Position numbers and translations under genes: made by a program
Source of the DNA: TK10-74A sp965217625
GTDB taxonomy: Bacteria; Chloroflexota; Dehalococcoidia; Bin125
Direction of reading: 5' to 3'
Length of the DNA stretch: 64,000 nucleotides
Assembly: GCA_965217625.1 (NCBI GenBank)
Contig: OZ244557.1
Span: 682,001-746,000 of the forward strand
Shown: positions 7,460 through 16,625 of the stretch, piece by piece
Layout of the letters: every line of letters starts with the position of its first letter
How positions within the stretch are numbered: the first letter of the stretch is position 1
The notes under the pieces: model-generated
Databases searched by the model: none
Told to the model about the DNA's origin: nothing
The model's input: the letters and a program-made list of their open reading frames with translations, nothing else

Positions 7460-9064
7460 CTAGTCGAGGCGGAAGCGCGTCGCGGCGGGGGACTTGGGCA
7501 GCCCCGGCATCGTCATGATGTCGCCCGCGATGACGACCAGGAACCCCGCGCCCGCCGAGGGGCGCACTTCCCGCACGGGGAACTCGTGGCCCGTCGGACG
7601 GCCGCGCAGGGCGGGGTCGGCCGAGAGCGAGTACTGCGTCTTGGCGATGCAGACCGGCAGTTGGTCCATGCCCAGGCGGGTCATACGCCGCAGCGTGAGA
7701 TGGGCGCGGCGCTCGTAGGCGACGGAGCCGGCCCCGTAGACGTTGTGCGCAATGGCCTCGATCTTCGCCCGCAGCGGCTGGTCGAGGACGTAGAGGTAGC
7801 GCAGGTCGCCGCCGACCGTCAGCGCGTCCTCGACGGCCTCCGCCAGCCCCAGGCAGGCCTCGCCGCCGCCGCCGAAGGGGTCGGCCTCGGCAGCGCGCAC
7901 CTGGCGCGACCGGCAGTGCGCGACGACGGCCGCGATCTCGGCGTCGCTGTCGGCGGGGAAGCGATTCACCGCGACGACCGGCGTGAGGCCATGACGCTGG
8001 ACGTTGTCGATGTGGGCGTCGAGGTTGACGAGCCCGGCGCGGAGCGCCCCCACGTCCTCCGCCTCGAGCTCCTTGGCCCCGACGCCGCCGTGCTGCTTGA
8101 GCGCCCGCGCCGTGGCGACGATCACGGCGACCTCCGGTCGCAGGCCCCCGATGCGCGAGTAGATGTTGAAGAACTTCTCGGCCCCCAGGTCGGAGCCGAA
8201 GCCGGCCTCGGTGATGGTGACGTCGGAGGTGGCGAGCGCCGCCCGCGTCGCCATGAGGCTGTTGCAGCCCAGAGCGATGTTGGCGAAGGGCCCCCCGTGC
8301 ACGAAGGCCGGACCGCCGTCGCTGGTCTGCACGAGGTTGGGCTGCAGGGCCTGTCGCATCAGCGCCGCCATCGCGACGTCGACGCCCAAGTCGCGGCAGC
8401 GCACGGGCTCGATCTCGCGCGTGTAGCCCACGATGACCTCGCTCAGGCGCTGCTGCAGGTCGTCCAGGCCCGAGGCCACCGACAGGATCGCCATCACCTC
8501 CGACGCGGGCGTGATGTCGAAGCCCTCTTCGCGCGGGACGCCGTCGGTCGTGCCCCCCAACCCCACGACGATGTTGCGCAGCGCGCGGTCGTTCATGTCC
8601 AGGCAGCGGCGCCAGGTGATGCGCCGCGGGTCGAGCCCGTGCGGGTTGCCGTGGAACATCGAGTTGTCGATCGCGGCGGCGAGCAGGTTGTTGGCCGTCG
8701 TGACGGCGTGCAGGTCGCCGGTGAAGTGCAGGTTGATCTCGTCCGCCGGGTGGATCTGGGAGCCGCCGCCGCCGGTGCCGCCGCCCTTGATGCCCATCAC
8801 GGGCCCGATCGACGGCTCGCGCAGCGCGGCGGTCGCCTTCACGCCCCGCCGCCGCATCGCCTGCGTCAGGCCGATCGAGGTCGTTGTCTTGCCCTCGCCC
8901 CCTGTCGTCGGGTTGATCCCGGTCACGAGCACCAGCCGGCCGGGCGACGCGTCCCGCAACCGCTCGACGGCGGCCGGGGTCAGCTTCGCCTTGTCGGAGC
9001 CGTACAGGTCGAGGTCGGCCGGGCTCAGGCCGAGGTCGGCGGCGACGTCGGTGATGGGGCGCAT
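7460..9064 (-). CDS. fhs: Formate-tetrahydrofolate ligase
   Basis: Formyltetrahydrofolate synthetase, 534 residues (family usual about 550). It makes 10-formyl-THF from formate, THF and ATP in the cytoplasm. The nucleotide-binding loop is NPTTGGEGKTTTSIGL near residue 51, and the family stretches REPSIGPVMGIKGGG, GDLHAVTTANNLLAAAIDN and ITEAGFGSDLGAEKFF are all present. The C-terminus has PVCIAKTQYSLSADP and a final MTMPGLPKSP, both typical. The start ATG at 9064 gives the expected N-terminus. It may work with the formyl-THF hydrolase-like protein at 13068, interconverting formate and 10-formyl-THF. It converges on the rhodanese gene, 21 nt apart. Confidence 0.97.
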   Translation of the reverse strand: MRPITDVAADLGLSPADLDLYGSDKAKLTPAAVERLRDASPGRLVLVTGINPTTGGEGKTTTSIGLTQAMRRRGVKATAALREPSIGPVMGIKGGGTGGGGSQIHPADEINLHFTGDLHAVTTANNLLAAAIDNSMFHGNPHGLDPRRITWRRCLDMNDRALRNIVVGLGGTTDGVPREEGFDITPASEVMAILSVASGLDDLQQRLSEVIVGYTREIEPVRCRDLGVDVAMAALMRQALQPNLVQTSDGGPAFVHGGPFANIALGCNSLMATRAALATSDVTITEAGFGSDLGAEKFFNIYSRIGGLRPEVAVIVATARALKQHGGVGAKELEAEDVGALRAGLVNLDAHIDNVQRHGLTPVVAVNRFPADSDAEIAAVVAHCRSRQVRAAEADPFGGGGEACLGLAEAVEDALTVGGDLRYLYVLDQPLRAKIEAIAHNVYGAGSVAYERRAHLTLRRMTRLGMDQLPVCIAKTQYSLSADPALRGRPTGHEFPVREVRPSAGAGFLVVIAGDIMTMPGLPKSPAATRFRLD

Positions 9065-9101
9065 GGCGACTCCTCTCGCCGCGAGGATACCCGCGGACCG
9101 G

Positions 9102-9509
9102 CTATGAGCGTTTGGCGTCGAACCTCACATCGGTGATCTTGCGGGAGTTGGCGATCAGGGCGATGTTCCACTCCCCCGAGTCCGGCACGCTGATCGGGAT
9201 CACGACGACGGTCCAGGGCGCGGTCACCGGGTGCAGGAACTCCCGGCGCTGGTGGTGCGCCCCGCCGACGCGCTTCTCCAGGCGGACGCGCACGTATTCG
9301 GCATCGAGCGGCCGGGGCACCTCCAGCCGGATGAAGTACACCCGGTCCGGCTGCACGACGTCCGGAGCGGGCGTCAGGATCGGCTTGTCGGGGCTGGTCT
9401 CATCGATGGCGACGGCGAGCAGCGCCTGCCCACCGTCGCCGCCCAGGCTGCACGCCGTGAGCAGCGCCACGATCGCCGTCAGCAGCCCAACGCACGCCAG
9501 GCGGGCCAT
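9102..9509 (-). CDS. Putative lipoprotein
   Basis: A 135-residue secreted lipoprotein. The signal peptide has a hydrophobic core and a lipobox LLTAC (Cys20). The mature part contains beta-rich segments including a YFIRLEVPRPL strand and a SVPDSGEWNIALIAN segment resembling the last strands of an immunoglobulin-like fold. No family was recognised. The ATG at 9509 begins directly at the signal peptide; the frame runs further upstream but does not look like protein. It lies 23 nt after a small membrane-protein gene and is probably co-transcribed with it. Confidence 0.75.
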   Translation of the reverse strand: MARLACVGLLTAIVALLTACSLGGDGGQALLAVAIDETSPDKPILTPAPDVVQPDRVYFIRLEVPRPLDAEYVRVRLEKRVGGAHHQRREFLHPVTAPWTVVVIPISVPDSGEWNIALIANSRKITDVRFDAKRS

Positions 9510-9532
9510 CGGGCCGTAGGGCGGGCCGCCGC

Positions 9533-9787
9533 TCAACGGGGCCGCCACCACAGCCACCAGGAGCCCGCCATGGTCGAGAGCAGCCCCAGCCCGGCGAGGG
9601 CGGGCCAGTAGGGGTTGAAATCCTGGGCCAGCGAGGGCTGCACCATCACCGCCGAGGCCAGTCCCAGCACGACGACGAGGCCGGAGAAGATGAGCGCGGT
9701 CGTGACGACTTCCCAGCGCGCCGTCGACGGCGCGGCCCTGGGCGCGTCGTCGGGGCGTGGCGGCGGGGGTGGCATACGAAGAGCCAT
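9533..9787 (-). CDS. Small two-helix membrane protein
   Basis: About 84 residues: a proline-rich N-terminus (MPPPPPRPDD), then two predicted membrane helices (TALIFSGLVVVLGLASAVMV and a second ending in WWLWWRPR) separated by a short polar loop. The start is uncertain: ATG at 9787 is chosen, with ATG 9799, GTG 9790 and ATG 9775 as alternatives and no strong ribosome-binding site for any. It sits between the DUF35 gene and the lipoprotein gene on the same strand. Function unknown. Confidence 0.55.
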   Translation of the reverse strand: MALRMPPPPPRPDDAPRAAPSTARWEVVTTALIFSGLVVVLGLASAVMVQPSLAQDFNPYWPALAGLGLLSTMAGSWWLWWRPR

Positions 9788-9822
9788 CACGCGCAGCATA
9801 CGCCTGCACGGCACGAAGGCGC

Positions 9823-10377
9823 TCACTCCGGGTAGCGCCAGGGGACGGGCTGGTCGGCGTCTTCGTCGAGCGCCCACATGGGCAGCGCGATGCCCTCGCC
9901 GGCGTCCACGTAGACCATCCGCATGCGGCTGCCGATGCCCACCTGCGCGACGAGCTCCGGCGGCGCCAGCTCGCCATCCGCGGTGACGAGGTTGCCCCCC
10001 ACGCGGACGCCGTCGTCGGGGCCGGGACGACCGCGCTGGGTGTCGAGTTCGACCATCAGGATGAGGTACGGCGCGACGGCGCGCATGGCCGGCTGGATGG
10101 CGTGATGGACCTCGGTGTAGGAGTAGACGGCGCCGCGGCCCTCGACGGCGGTCCACTCCAGGCTCGATCCGCCGCACCACATGCAGGCCGTGCGAGGCGG
10201 GTACTCCACCAGGTCGCAGTCGATGCAGCGCTGCAGGTGGAAGTCGTGCCGGGCGCAGTGGCCGAAGTACTCCCGATTGGGCGTGTCGAGTTCGTCGATC
10301 GCCAGCGGCATGCCCAGGTGCACGCCCTCGATCAACTGCGGCTTGGCGCCCGGATCGCTCGGCGTGGGATTCGGCAT
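9823..10377 (-). CDS. DUF35 / OB-fold zinc-ribbon acyl-CoA-associated protein
   Basis: A 184-residue member of the DUF35 (COG1545) family: an N-terminal helix, a rubredoxin-like zinc ribbon and a C-terminal OB fold. The ribbon is visible as a CIDC pair and a CMWCG pair about 15 residues apart. The OB strand GRGAVYSYTEVHHAIQP is typical. These proteins form complexes with thiolase-like partners; in steroid side-chain degradation the DUF35 domain of ChsH2 binds the aldolase Ltp2. Its ATG lies 3 nt from the stop of the thiolase-like gene, so the two are surely co-expressed. Confidence 0.9.
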   Translation of the reverse strand: MPNPTPSDPGAKPQLIEGVHLGMPLAIDELDTPNREYFGHCARHDFHLQRCIDCDLVEYPPRTACMWCGGSSLEWTAVEGRGAVYSYTEVHHAIQPAMRAVAPYLILMVELDTQRGRPGPDDGVRVGGNLVTADGELAPPELVAQVGIGSRMRMVYVDAGEGIALPMWALDEDADQPVPWRYPE

Positions 10378-10380
10378 GTC

Positions 10381-11649
10381 TCAGCCCTTCCGCATGACGA
10401 GCGCCGAGCCCGTGGCCGGGGTCGCCCAGCCGAGGTTGGCGGTGATGTTGACGTCGCGGACCTGGCGGCAGGCCCCCGGCGTCTCGTAGTCGTAGCTGTG
10501 CCGACGGGCGCCGTCGCTGCGCGATTCGTCGAGCGGGCAGTAGTCGTCGATGCGGCCGCGGAGCTGGCGCACGTTCTCGATGACCATGTTCATGCCGTGC
10601 GTGTAGCCCTCGCAGAGGTGGCCGCCGCTGGTGTTGTTGGGCCGCTTGCCGCCCAGTTGGATGTCGCCGCTGCTGACGTAGGCGCCGCCCTCGCCCTTGG
10701 CGCAGAAGCCGTAGGCCTCCAGCTGCAGCAGGGCGGTGAAGGTGAAGGCGTCGTACGAGGCGCTGACGTCGACGTCCTCCGGGCCCACCCCCGCGCTCGA
10801 CCACAGGCGGGGGGCCGCGTAGTCGGCGCCAATCGTCGTGAGCCGCCCGCGCTGGTAGCTCATGTGCCCGTCGTTGCCGGGCTTCGAGCAGCGCCCGACG
10901 ACGCCCAGGATGCGCGCCGGCGTGTGCCGCATGTCGTAGGCGCGCTCCGCGCTGGTCACGATGATCGCCGTGGCGTTGTCGGTCTCCACGCAGCAGTCCA
11001 GCAGGTGCAGCGGCTTGCAAATCCAGCGGCTATCCAGCACATCGTCCACGGACACCCGGTGCTTGTAGTAGGCCTTGGGGTTCTGCGAGGCGTGGCGGCT
11101 GTGCGCCATCTTGACGTGCGCGACCTGCCGCGGCGTCGTGCCGTACTCGTACATGTGGCGCATGAAGACGGGCGCGAAGCTCTGGCCGGCGCTGAACCAG
11201 CCGTAGGGACCGGCGTGCAGCCGATCACCGCTCAGCGCGCCGCGGGACCGCCGGCCGGTCCCCCCGATCCGCACCTGGGAGAAGCCGTTCATGGAGCGGA
11301 AGATCACGACCGTGTGGCACAGCCCCACCTCGATCGCCCCCATCGCCAGACCCACCAGCGCCTCGGTGCTCGATCCGCCGCCCATGCAGTCCATGTAGAA
11401 GTTGAGCCGGATGCCCAGGTCGGCGGCCAGCAACGGGCCGGCCGTGGAGTCGGCGCCGGAATACGAGAGCATCCCATCGACGTCGTTCGTGGTCAGGCCG
11501 GCGTCCTCGATGGCGTTGCGGACCGCCCAGGTGCCGAGGGCGCGCGTGGTCATGCCCGAGCCGCGCGTGTACGTCGTCTCGCCGACGCCGACGATGGCGT
11601 ACTTGTCGCGAAGGTTGTGGGTGGTGCTGGCGTCGATGTCCCAGCTCAT
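10381..11649 (-). CDS. Thiolase-fold protein, Ltp2/DitF-like (probable aldolase or lipid-transfer-type thiolase)
   Basis: A 422-residue thiolase-superfamily protein of the SCPx/nonspecific lipid-transfer type. The N-terminus has the family start YAIVGVGETTYTRGSG. Where acetyl-transferring thiolases have their nucleophilic Cys, this one reads MGGGSSTEA, so the usual Cys looks absent. The C-terminal half has SYDAFTFTALLQLEAYGFC and NNTSGGHLCEGYTHGMNM, close to Ltp2-type retro-aldolases, whose catalytic residues are tyrosines and which need a DUF35 partner. That partner is the next gene, 3 nt downstream. I infer cleavage of a beta-hydroxyacyl-CoA side chain, though a redundant thiolase is possible. 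The substrate is unknown; no steroid-specific genes are nearby. Confidence 0.85.
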   Translation of the reverse strand: MSWDIDASTTHNLRDKYAIVGVGETTYTRGSGMTTRALGTWAVRNAIEDAGLTTNDVDGMLSYSGADSTAGPLLAADLGIRLNFYMDCMGGGSSTEALVGLAMGAIEVGLCHTVVIFRSMNGFSQVRIGGTGRRSRGALSGDRLHAGPYGWFSAGQSFAPVFMRHMYEYGTTPRQVAHVKMAHSRHASQNPKAYYKHRVSVDDVLDSRWICKPLHLLDCCVETDNATAIIVTSAERAYDMRHTPARILGVVGRCSKPGNDGHMSYQRGRLTTIGADYAAPRLWSSAGVGPEDVDVSASYDAFTFTALLQLEAYGFCAKGEGGAYVSSGDIQLGGKRPNNTSGGHLCEGYTHGMNMVIENVRQLRGRIDDYCPLDESRSDGARRHSYDYETPGACRQVRDVNITANLGWATPATGSALVMRKG

Positions 11650-11758
11650 GCGGCGACCCGTGGCGGATGGACCCGTGGCATGCGCACTCCGTTCCGACTC
11701 CGGGGCAGGATAGCGTCGGCCGCCGTCGGGGCAATGCGGACGGGCCGTCGCCGGCGGG

Positions 11759-12667
11759 CTAGAAGATCTGGCCGATGTCGCGGCCGATGTCGCGCAGCCG
11801 CGCCACGCGCTCCTCGACCGGCGGGTGGCTGGCGAACCAGCGTCCGGGGCCGCCGGCCAGCGGATTGACGATGAACAGGTGATTGGCCGACTCGGCCCCC
11901 ACCATGGCCTTGGCGGCCGCCTGCACCTGGGGATGCTGCGAGCCCAGGGCGAGCTTCTGCAGCGCCGACGCCAGGGCCTCCGGGTCGCGGCAGTTGCGCG
12001 CGCCGGTCTCGTCGGCGCTGTACTCGCGGGCGCGGGAGACGGCCATCTGGATCATGGACGCGACGATGGGCGCGACGATCGCCAGCACGAGCGTGCCGGC
12101 CACGTTGGCGAGTTGCCCGGAGCCGCCGCCCCCACGCTGGCCGCCCGCGAACATCAGCCCGAAGAACAGGCTCCACTTGGCGAACATGGCGATGATCATC
12201 ACGGCCGAGGCCAGCATCGCGACGACGGTGTTGATCAGCGTGTCGCGATTCTTGACGTGGCCCAACTCGTGGGCGAAGACGCCGGAGATCTCGCGCTCGG
12301 TCAGCAGCCCCATGATCCCGGTGGTCGCGGCGACGGCCGCATTCTGCGGGTTGCGTCCCGTGGCGAAGGCGTTCGGCATCGGCGTGTCGACCACGTAGAC
12401 CTTCGGCTTGGGCAGTCCCGCCTCCCGCGCGGCGCGCTCCACGATGCGATGCAGCCCCGGCGCCTGCTGGTGCGTGACCTCGTGGGCGTTCATCGTCTTG
12501 AGGATGAGCTTGTCGGAGTACCAGTAGGAGCCGATGTTCATCGCGAAGACCAGCACCCCGGCGATGGCCAGCCCCAGCACGCCCCCCAGCATCTGCCCGA
12601 TGACGAGCAGCAGGCCGGAGAGCAGCACGATCAGGAACAGCGTCTTGAGGCCGTTGAATCCGATCAC
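11759..12667 (-). CDS. htpX: Membrane zinc metalloprotease HtpX
   Basis: M48-family membrane protease, 302 residues, that degrades misfolded membrane proteins. Two N-terminal helices are followed by the conserved NAHEV segment, a cytosolic domain with PMPNAFATGR, and the zinc site HELGH with a downstream SRAREYSADE glutamate ligand. Two more helices lie between. The short C-terminus (FASHPPVEERVARL) is typical. The start ATG at 12667 gives the standard N-terminus MIGFNGLKT. It runs divergently from the FmdB-like gene. Confidence 0.96.
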   Translation of the reverse strand: MIGFNGLKTLFLIVLLSGLLLVIGQMLGGVLGLAIAGVLVFAMNIGSYWYSDKLILKTMNAHEVTHQQAPGLHRIVERAAREAGLPKPKVYVVDTPMPNAFATGRNPQNAAVAATTGIMGLLTEREISGVFAHELGHVKNRDTLINTVVAMLASAVMIIAMFAKWSLFFGLMFAGGQRGGGGSGQLANVAGTLVLAIVAPIVASMIQMAVSRAREYSADETGARNCRDPEALASALQKLALGSQHPQVQAAAKAMVGAESANHLFIVNPLAGGPGRWFASHPPVEERVARLRDIGRDIGQIF

Positions 12668-12762
12668 CGTGATTCCGCTCCCTCCCGCGCCGATGCGCCC
12701 CGGCGGCTGCGGTCAGATTATCAGCCACGAGCGACCCTGTAGCCTGCGATCGGAGCCGCCCG

Positions 12763-13056
12763 ATGCCGATCTACACCTACGTCTGCAAGCGCTGCGACGC
12801 CCCCTTCGAGGCGCTGCTGCGTCGGATCGACGCGCCCAAGCCGAAATGCCCGCAGTGCGGCCGCAAGGGCGGCGTGCGGCGCTCGCTGAGCGGCTACGCG
12901 TTCATCAAGGACGATCAGACCAAGCTCAACGAGTCCGACCCCAAGTACGCCAAGATGGTCGACGCGGCCTGGGAGCAGGCGACGGCGTCGGACCCCATCA
13001 GTCGCACGCCGTTCGGGCGGATCGTCGATTCGGGCCGGCGCGTCCAGGATCAGTAG
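12763..13056 (+). CDS. FmdB-family zinc ribbon protein
   Basis: A 97-residue protein starting MPIYTYVCKRCDAPFE, the hallmark of the FmdB/CxxC_CXXC_SSSS family, with a second CPQCG pair 20 residues on. The four Cys should bind one zinc. The C-terminal half is charged and lacks the usual serine run. FmdB was named for a putative regulator of formamidase, but the family's role is unproven. It begins divergently from htpX and converges on the formyltransferase gene. Confidence 0.9.
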   Translation: MPIYTYVCKRCDAPFEALLRRIDAPKPKCPQCGRKGGVRRSLSGYAFIKDDQTKLNESDPKYAKMVDAAWEQATASDPISRTPFGRIVDSGRRVQDQ

Positions 13057-13067
13057 GCGCGTCCGGG

Positions 13068-13994
13068 CTACCCGAGCTGCGACCCGGCGGCGACGCCGGC
13101 GCCCGCCGCCCACTCGCCCACGGGGCCGCGGCGCGCGCCCTCGGCCATGGCGGTGTCGACGCGCACGGCGCCGCCGTCGCCGCAGCGCACGCTGAGCCCG
13201 CCGTCGTCGAGCGCGGCGACGCTGCCGGGGACGCCCGGGCTCGCGTCGCTCCGGGTGGATCCGTAGAGGCGCACGGTCGCGCCGTTGACCGTCGTCCATG
13301 CGCCCGGCTGCCGATCGCTGCCGCGGATGAAGTTGTGCACCTCCATGGCCGGCAGGCTCCAGTCGATGCGCGCGATGTCGCCCTCCCAGGGCGGCTCGTA
13401 GGTCGCGAGCGTCTCGTCCTGCACGATGCGGGGCGGGTCCCCGGCGGCGACGACGGCCACGGCCTCGCTCATCGCCTCGACGCCCAGGGGAAACAGGTGG
13501 TCGCGATAGAGGCTGTTCAGCGTGTCGTCCTCGCCGATGGCGAAGCGCTTCCGCAGCAACACGGGGCCCGTGTCGATCCCCTCGTCGACCCAGAAGACGG
13601 TCAGGCCGGTCTCGGCGTCACCTTGCAGGATGGCGTGGTTGATGGCGCTGCGGCCGCGGTGCCGGGGAAGCAAGCTGGGGTGGTACTGGATCGTCGCCTG
13701 CGGCGGGTGCGTCAGCACGCGGCCCGGGATGATCTGCGTCACGAAGGCCATCACGTTGAGCTCGGGCGCGGTGGCCGCGTACTGCTGGAAGACATCCTCA
13801 TCGACGACGCCCTTGCGCTGCCAGCGCCTGGCCTGGACCAGCGGCACGCCGTGTCCGCGCGCGGCCTCCGCGAGCGGGTCGGGGCGGCCCGTCTCGGGCG
13901 GGGTGAAGACGCCGGCCATCTCGTGCCCGTCTGCCCGCAGGCGTTCGTACACGGCGGCCCCGAAGGCCGCCTGTCCAATGATGGCGATGCGCAT
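13068..13994 (-). CDS. Formyltransferase-family enzyme resembling the hydrolase domain of 10-formyl-THF dehydrogenase
   Basis: A 308-residue formyltransferase-fold protein. The N-terminus MRIAIIGQAAFGAAVYERLR and following GVFTPPETGRPDPLA closely resemble, from memory, the N-terminal domain of animal 10-formyl-THF dehydrogenase (ALDH1L) rather than bacterial methionyl-tRNA formyltransferase. Catalytic residues are in place: YHPSLLPRHRG with His105, and Asp141 in DEGIDTG, matching the enzyme's His106/Asp142. A C-terminal OB-type domain (from about residue 210) is present, but the acyl-carrier and aldehyde dehydrogenase domains are missing. It should hydrolyse or transfer the formyl group of 10-formyl-THF. 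Fmt for initiator tRNA is an alternative; the ELNVMAFVTQIIP segment favours the former. Confidence 0.8.
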   Translation of the reverse strand: MRIAIIGQAAFGAAVYERLRADGHEMAGVFTPPETGRPDPLAEAARGHGVPLVQARRWQRKGVVDEDVFQQYAATAPELNVMAFVTQIIPGRVLTHPPQATIQYHPSLLPRHRGRSAINHAILQGDAETGLTVFWVDEGIDTGPVLLRKRFAIGEDDTLNSLYRDHLFPLGVEAMSEAVAVVAAGDPPRIVQDETLATYEPPWEGDIARIDWSLPAMEVHNFIRGSDRQPGAWTTVNGATVRLYGSTRSDASPGVPGSVAALDDGGLSVRCGDGGAVRVDTAMAEGARRGPVGEWAAGAGVAAGSQLG

Positions 13995-14100
13995 GGGAAC
14001 CCCCTGAGGCGCTCTTGCTGGTCGGGCGGCACGGGTGGGACGGCCGGGCGGAGGCTAGCGCCGGGCGGCGCGGTCGATCAACGCAGGATCGCCCTACGCG

Positions 14101-14559
14101 CTAGCGGGAGCGCCAGACCTGCGGCGGCTTGCCTGTCGCGAGGCTCTGCAGGCTCCACAGTTCGATGCGGAACGGGTCCAGAGAGATGACGCCGAAGTGG
14201 GCCTTGCCGGGCGTGCCCTCGTCGCCGCGGCTGAAGTAGTCGCTGAGATCGTACGGGAAGGCGTGCCAGAGTTCGTCCAGCATCTCCGCGTCGGTCACGA
14301 GCGAGGCGCGGGCGCGCAGGCTGACGTGGTGGAAGTCCAGCCCCCAGTGGATCAGGTTGACGCGGGGATTGCGCTGGATCTGCCGCACTTTGGCGGTGTC
14401 CGGGTCCGTGGCGATGAAGGCGCGGATGCCCTTCCAGGCGGGCGTGACGGCGCGGACGATCGGCTGATCCCCATCGGCCGTCGCCAGGAAGCCGATCGGG
14501 CGGGCCTCGATCAGCGCCCGCGCCTCGTCCCAGAAGTCCGGCACCCGCTCGTCGGTCAT
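14101..14559 (-). CDS. Pyridoxamine 5'-phosphate oxidase-like flavin split-barrel protein
   Basis: A 152-residue protein with the FMN-binding split-barrel fold of the general stress protein 26/PPOX-like family. Typical features are the early strand GFLATADGDQPIVRAV, the FIATDPDTAKVRQIQRNPRV segment, and a C-terminal FRIELWSL strand. Such proteins bind FMN, F420 or haem; which one is not clear here. The start ATG lies at 14559. It stands alone between the formyltransferase and the ABC exporter genes, all on the minus strand but with gaps of about 65-105 nt. Confidence 0.8.
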   Translation of the reverse strand: MTDERVPDFWDEARALIEARPIGFLATADGDQPIVRAVTPAWKGIRAFIATDPDTAKVRQIQRNPRVNLIHWGLDFHHVSLRARASLVTDAEMLDELWHAFPYDLSDYFSRGDEGTPGKAHFGVISLDPFRIELWSLQSLATGKPPQVWRSR

Positions 14560-14623
14560 GCATCGCCCCCGCGAACCACATAATAACCTGCGGCCCGGCG
14601 GTCGCGTGTGACGACTAGGTAGC

Positions 14624-15349
<726 letters not shown>

Positions 15350-15355
15350 AGCCGA

Positions 15356-16558
15356 CTACTCGTAGTGCAGCGCGACGATGGGGTCGACACGCACGGCCCG
15401 CAGCGCGGGCAGCACGGAGGCGGTGACGCCGAAGCCGGTCAGCAGCGCGATGGCGAACAGTTCGATGCGGCGCGAGCGGATGCTGGTCGCGTCGGGGCCG
15501 AGCGCGCGGTGGATGACGACACGCGAGATGGGCACGCCCATCGCCGCGCCCGCGCTCGAGATGACGACCGATTCGCCCAGGACCATCGCGAAGATGGCGC
15601 GGGCCGGCGCCCCAATGGCGCGCAACGTCCCCAGCTCGCGTGTGCGCTCCAGGACCGCGACGAACATCACGATCGTGATCAGCAGCGCGGCCACGCTGAC
15701 CGACGTCCAGCGCACGACGTTGAAGAGCTGCGTGACGCGGTCGAGCAGCTTGCCCGCGTTCTCGGCCAGCTGCTGCTCGGTCACGACCATCAGCTCGGGG
15801 TGGGCCTCCTCGACGGCCCGCTTCACGGGGACGATGTCGCGGGTGGACTCGGGCGTGAGCAGCACCGCGCTGACGGTCCCGGATTGACGCATCACACGTT
15901 GCGCGGCCGACAGGGGCATGATCACGCACGAGCGCAGGAGTTGATTGGTCTCCGGCTCCAGGACACCCAGCACCTGGAACTCCTCGCCCCGGATGGCGAT
16001 GCGGCTGCCGACGGCGGCCAGCGCGATCGGCCCCACGGGCGACGGCACCTCCGCCGTCGCGGAGGCGTGCGGGGCGAAGTGCCGCGCGGCGAGCACGCCC
16101 AGCACCACCTGATCCTGGCGCTCGCCGGGCAGCAGACGGTTGGCCCCCAGCAGGGCGGCGGCGTCGCCCAGGAAGGCCGACTCGCGGCCGCGATCGAGGC
16201 CGACGATCAGCGCCTCCGGCGGGGCCGTGGGGAAGGGCGGCGGGGCCAGCCCCGCGAAGACGACCGGCGTCGATTCGGCCGCGTGGACGCCGGGCGTCGC
16301 CAGCAGCCGGCGCGCCTCCTCTTCGACGATGGCGGAGGAGATCGGCGGCCACTCCATGCCGGTCGCGCCCTCGGGCCCGCGCGACTGCACGAGCAGCATG
16401 CCGCGGAAGCGCTCGACCTGGAGGTCCAGGTCCTCCGTGATGAAGCGCATCACCGTCGTCACGACGATGTAGAGGTTCACGCAGAAGCCGAAGCCCAGCA
16501 CCGTCAGCAGGCTGCGGAGCTTCTTGTGCAGCAGTTGCGCCAGGGCGATGTCAAGCAT
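15356..16558 (-). CDS. FtsX/MacB-family ABC permease
   Basis: A 400-residue permease with one N-terminal helix (starting MLDIALAQLLHKKLRSLLTV), a large extracytoplasmic MacB-type domain of about 230 residues, and three C-terminal helices. The last part has the family's RTRELGTLRAIGA motif between helices and ends in RVDPIVALHYE, also typical. It is first in a two-gene operon with the ATPase (gap 6 nt). With only one permease gene it probably acts as a homodimer like MacB. No adaptor or outer-membrane partner is nearby, fitting a monoderm-type envelope. Confidence 0.9.
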   Translation of the reverse strand: MLDIALAQLLHKKLRSLLTVLGFGFCVNLYIVVTTVMRFITEDLDLQVERFRGMLLVQSRGPEGATGMEWPPISSAIVEEEARRLLATPGVHAAESTPVVFAGLAPPPFPTAPPEALIVGLDRGRESAFLGDAAALLGANRLLPGERQDQVVLGVLAARHFAPHASATAEVPSPVGPIALAAVGSRIAIRGEEFQVLGVLEPETNQLLRSCVIMPLSAAQRVMRQSGTVSAVLLTPESTRDIVPVKRAVEEAHPELMVVTEQQLAENAGKLLDRVTQLFNVVRWTSVSVAALLITIVMFVAVLERTRELGTLRAIGAPARAIFAMVLGESVVISSAGAAMGVPISRVVIHRALGPDATSIRSRRIELFAIALLTGFGVTASVLPALRAVRVDPIVALHYE

Positions 16559-16625
16559 CCACCGAGGCTAGGGAGCCTCCCCGCGCCCGTCGACCGCCCC
16601 CGCCGACCACGCCGACGGCGGCCAG

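Noticed and set aside
12721..13299. 192-codon minus-strand frame across the FmdB-like gene
   Set aside because: It overlaps two genes with clear family motifs and is compositionally a shadow.
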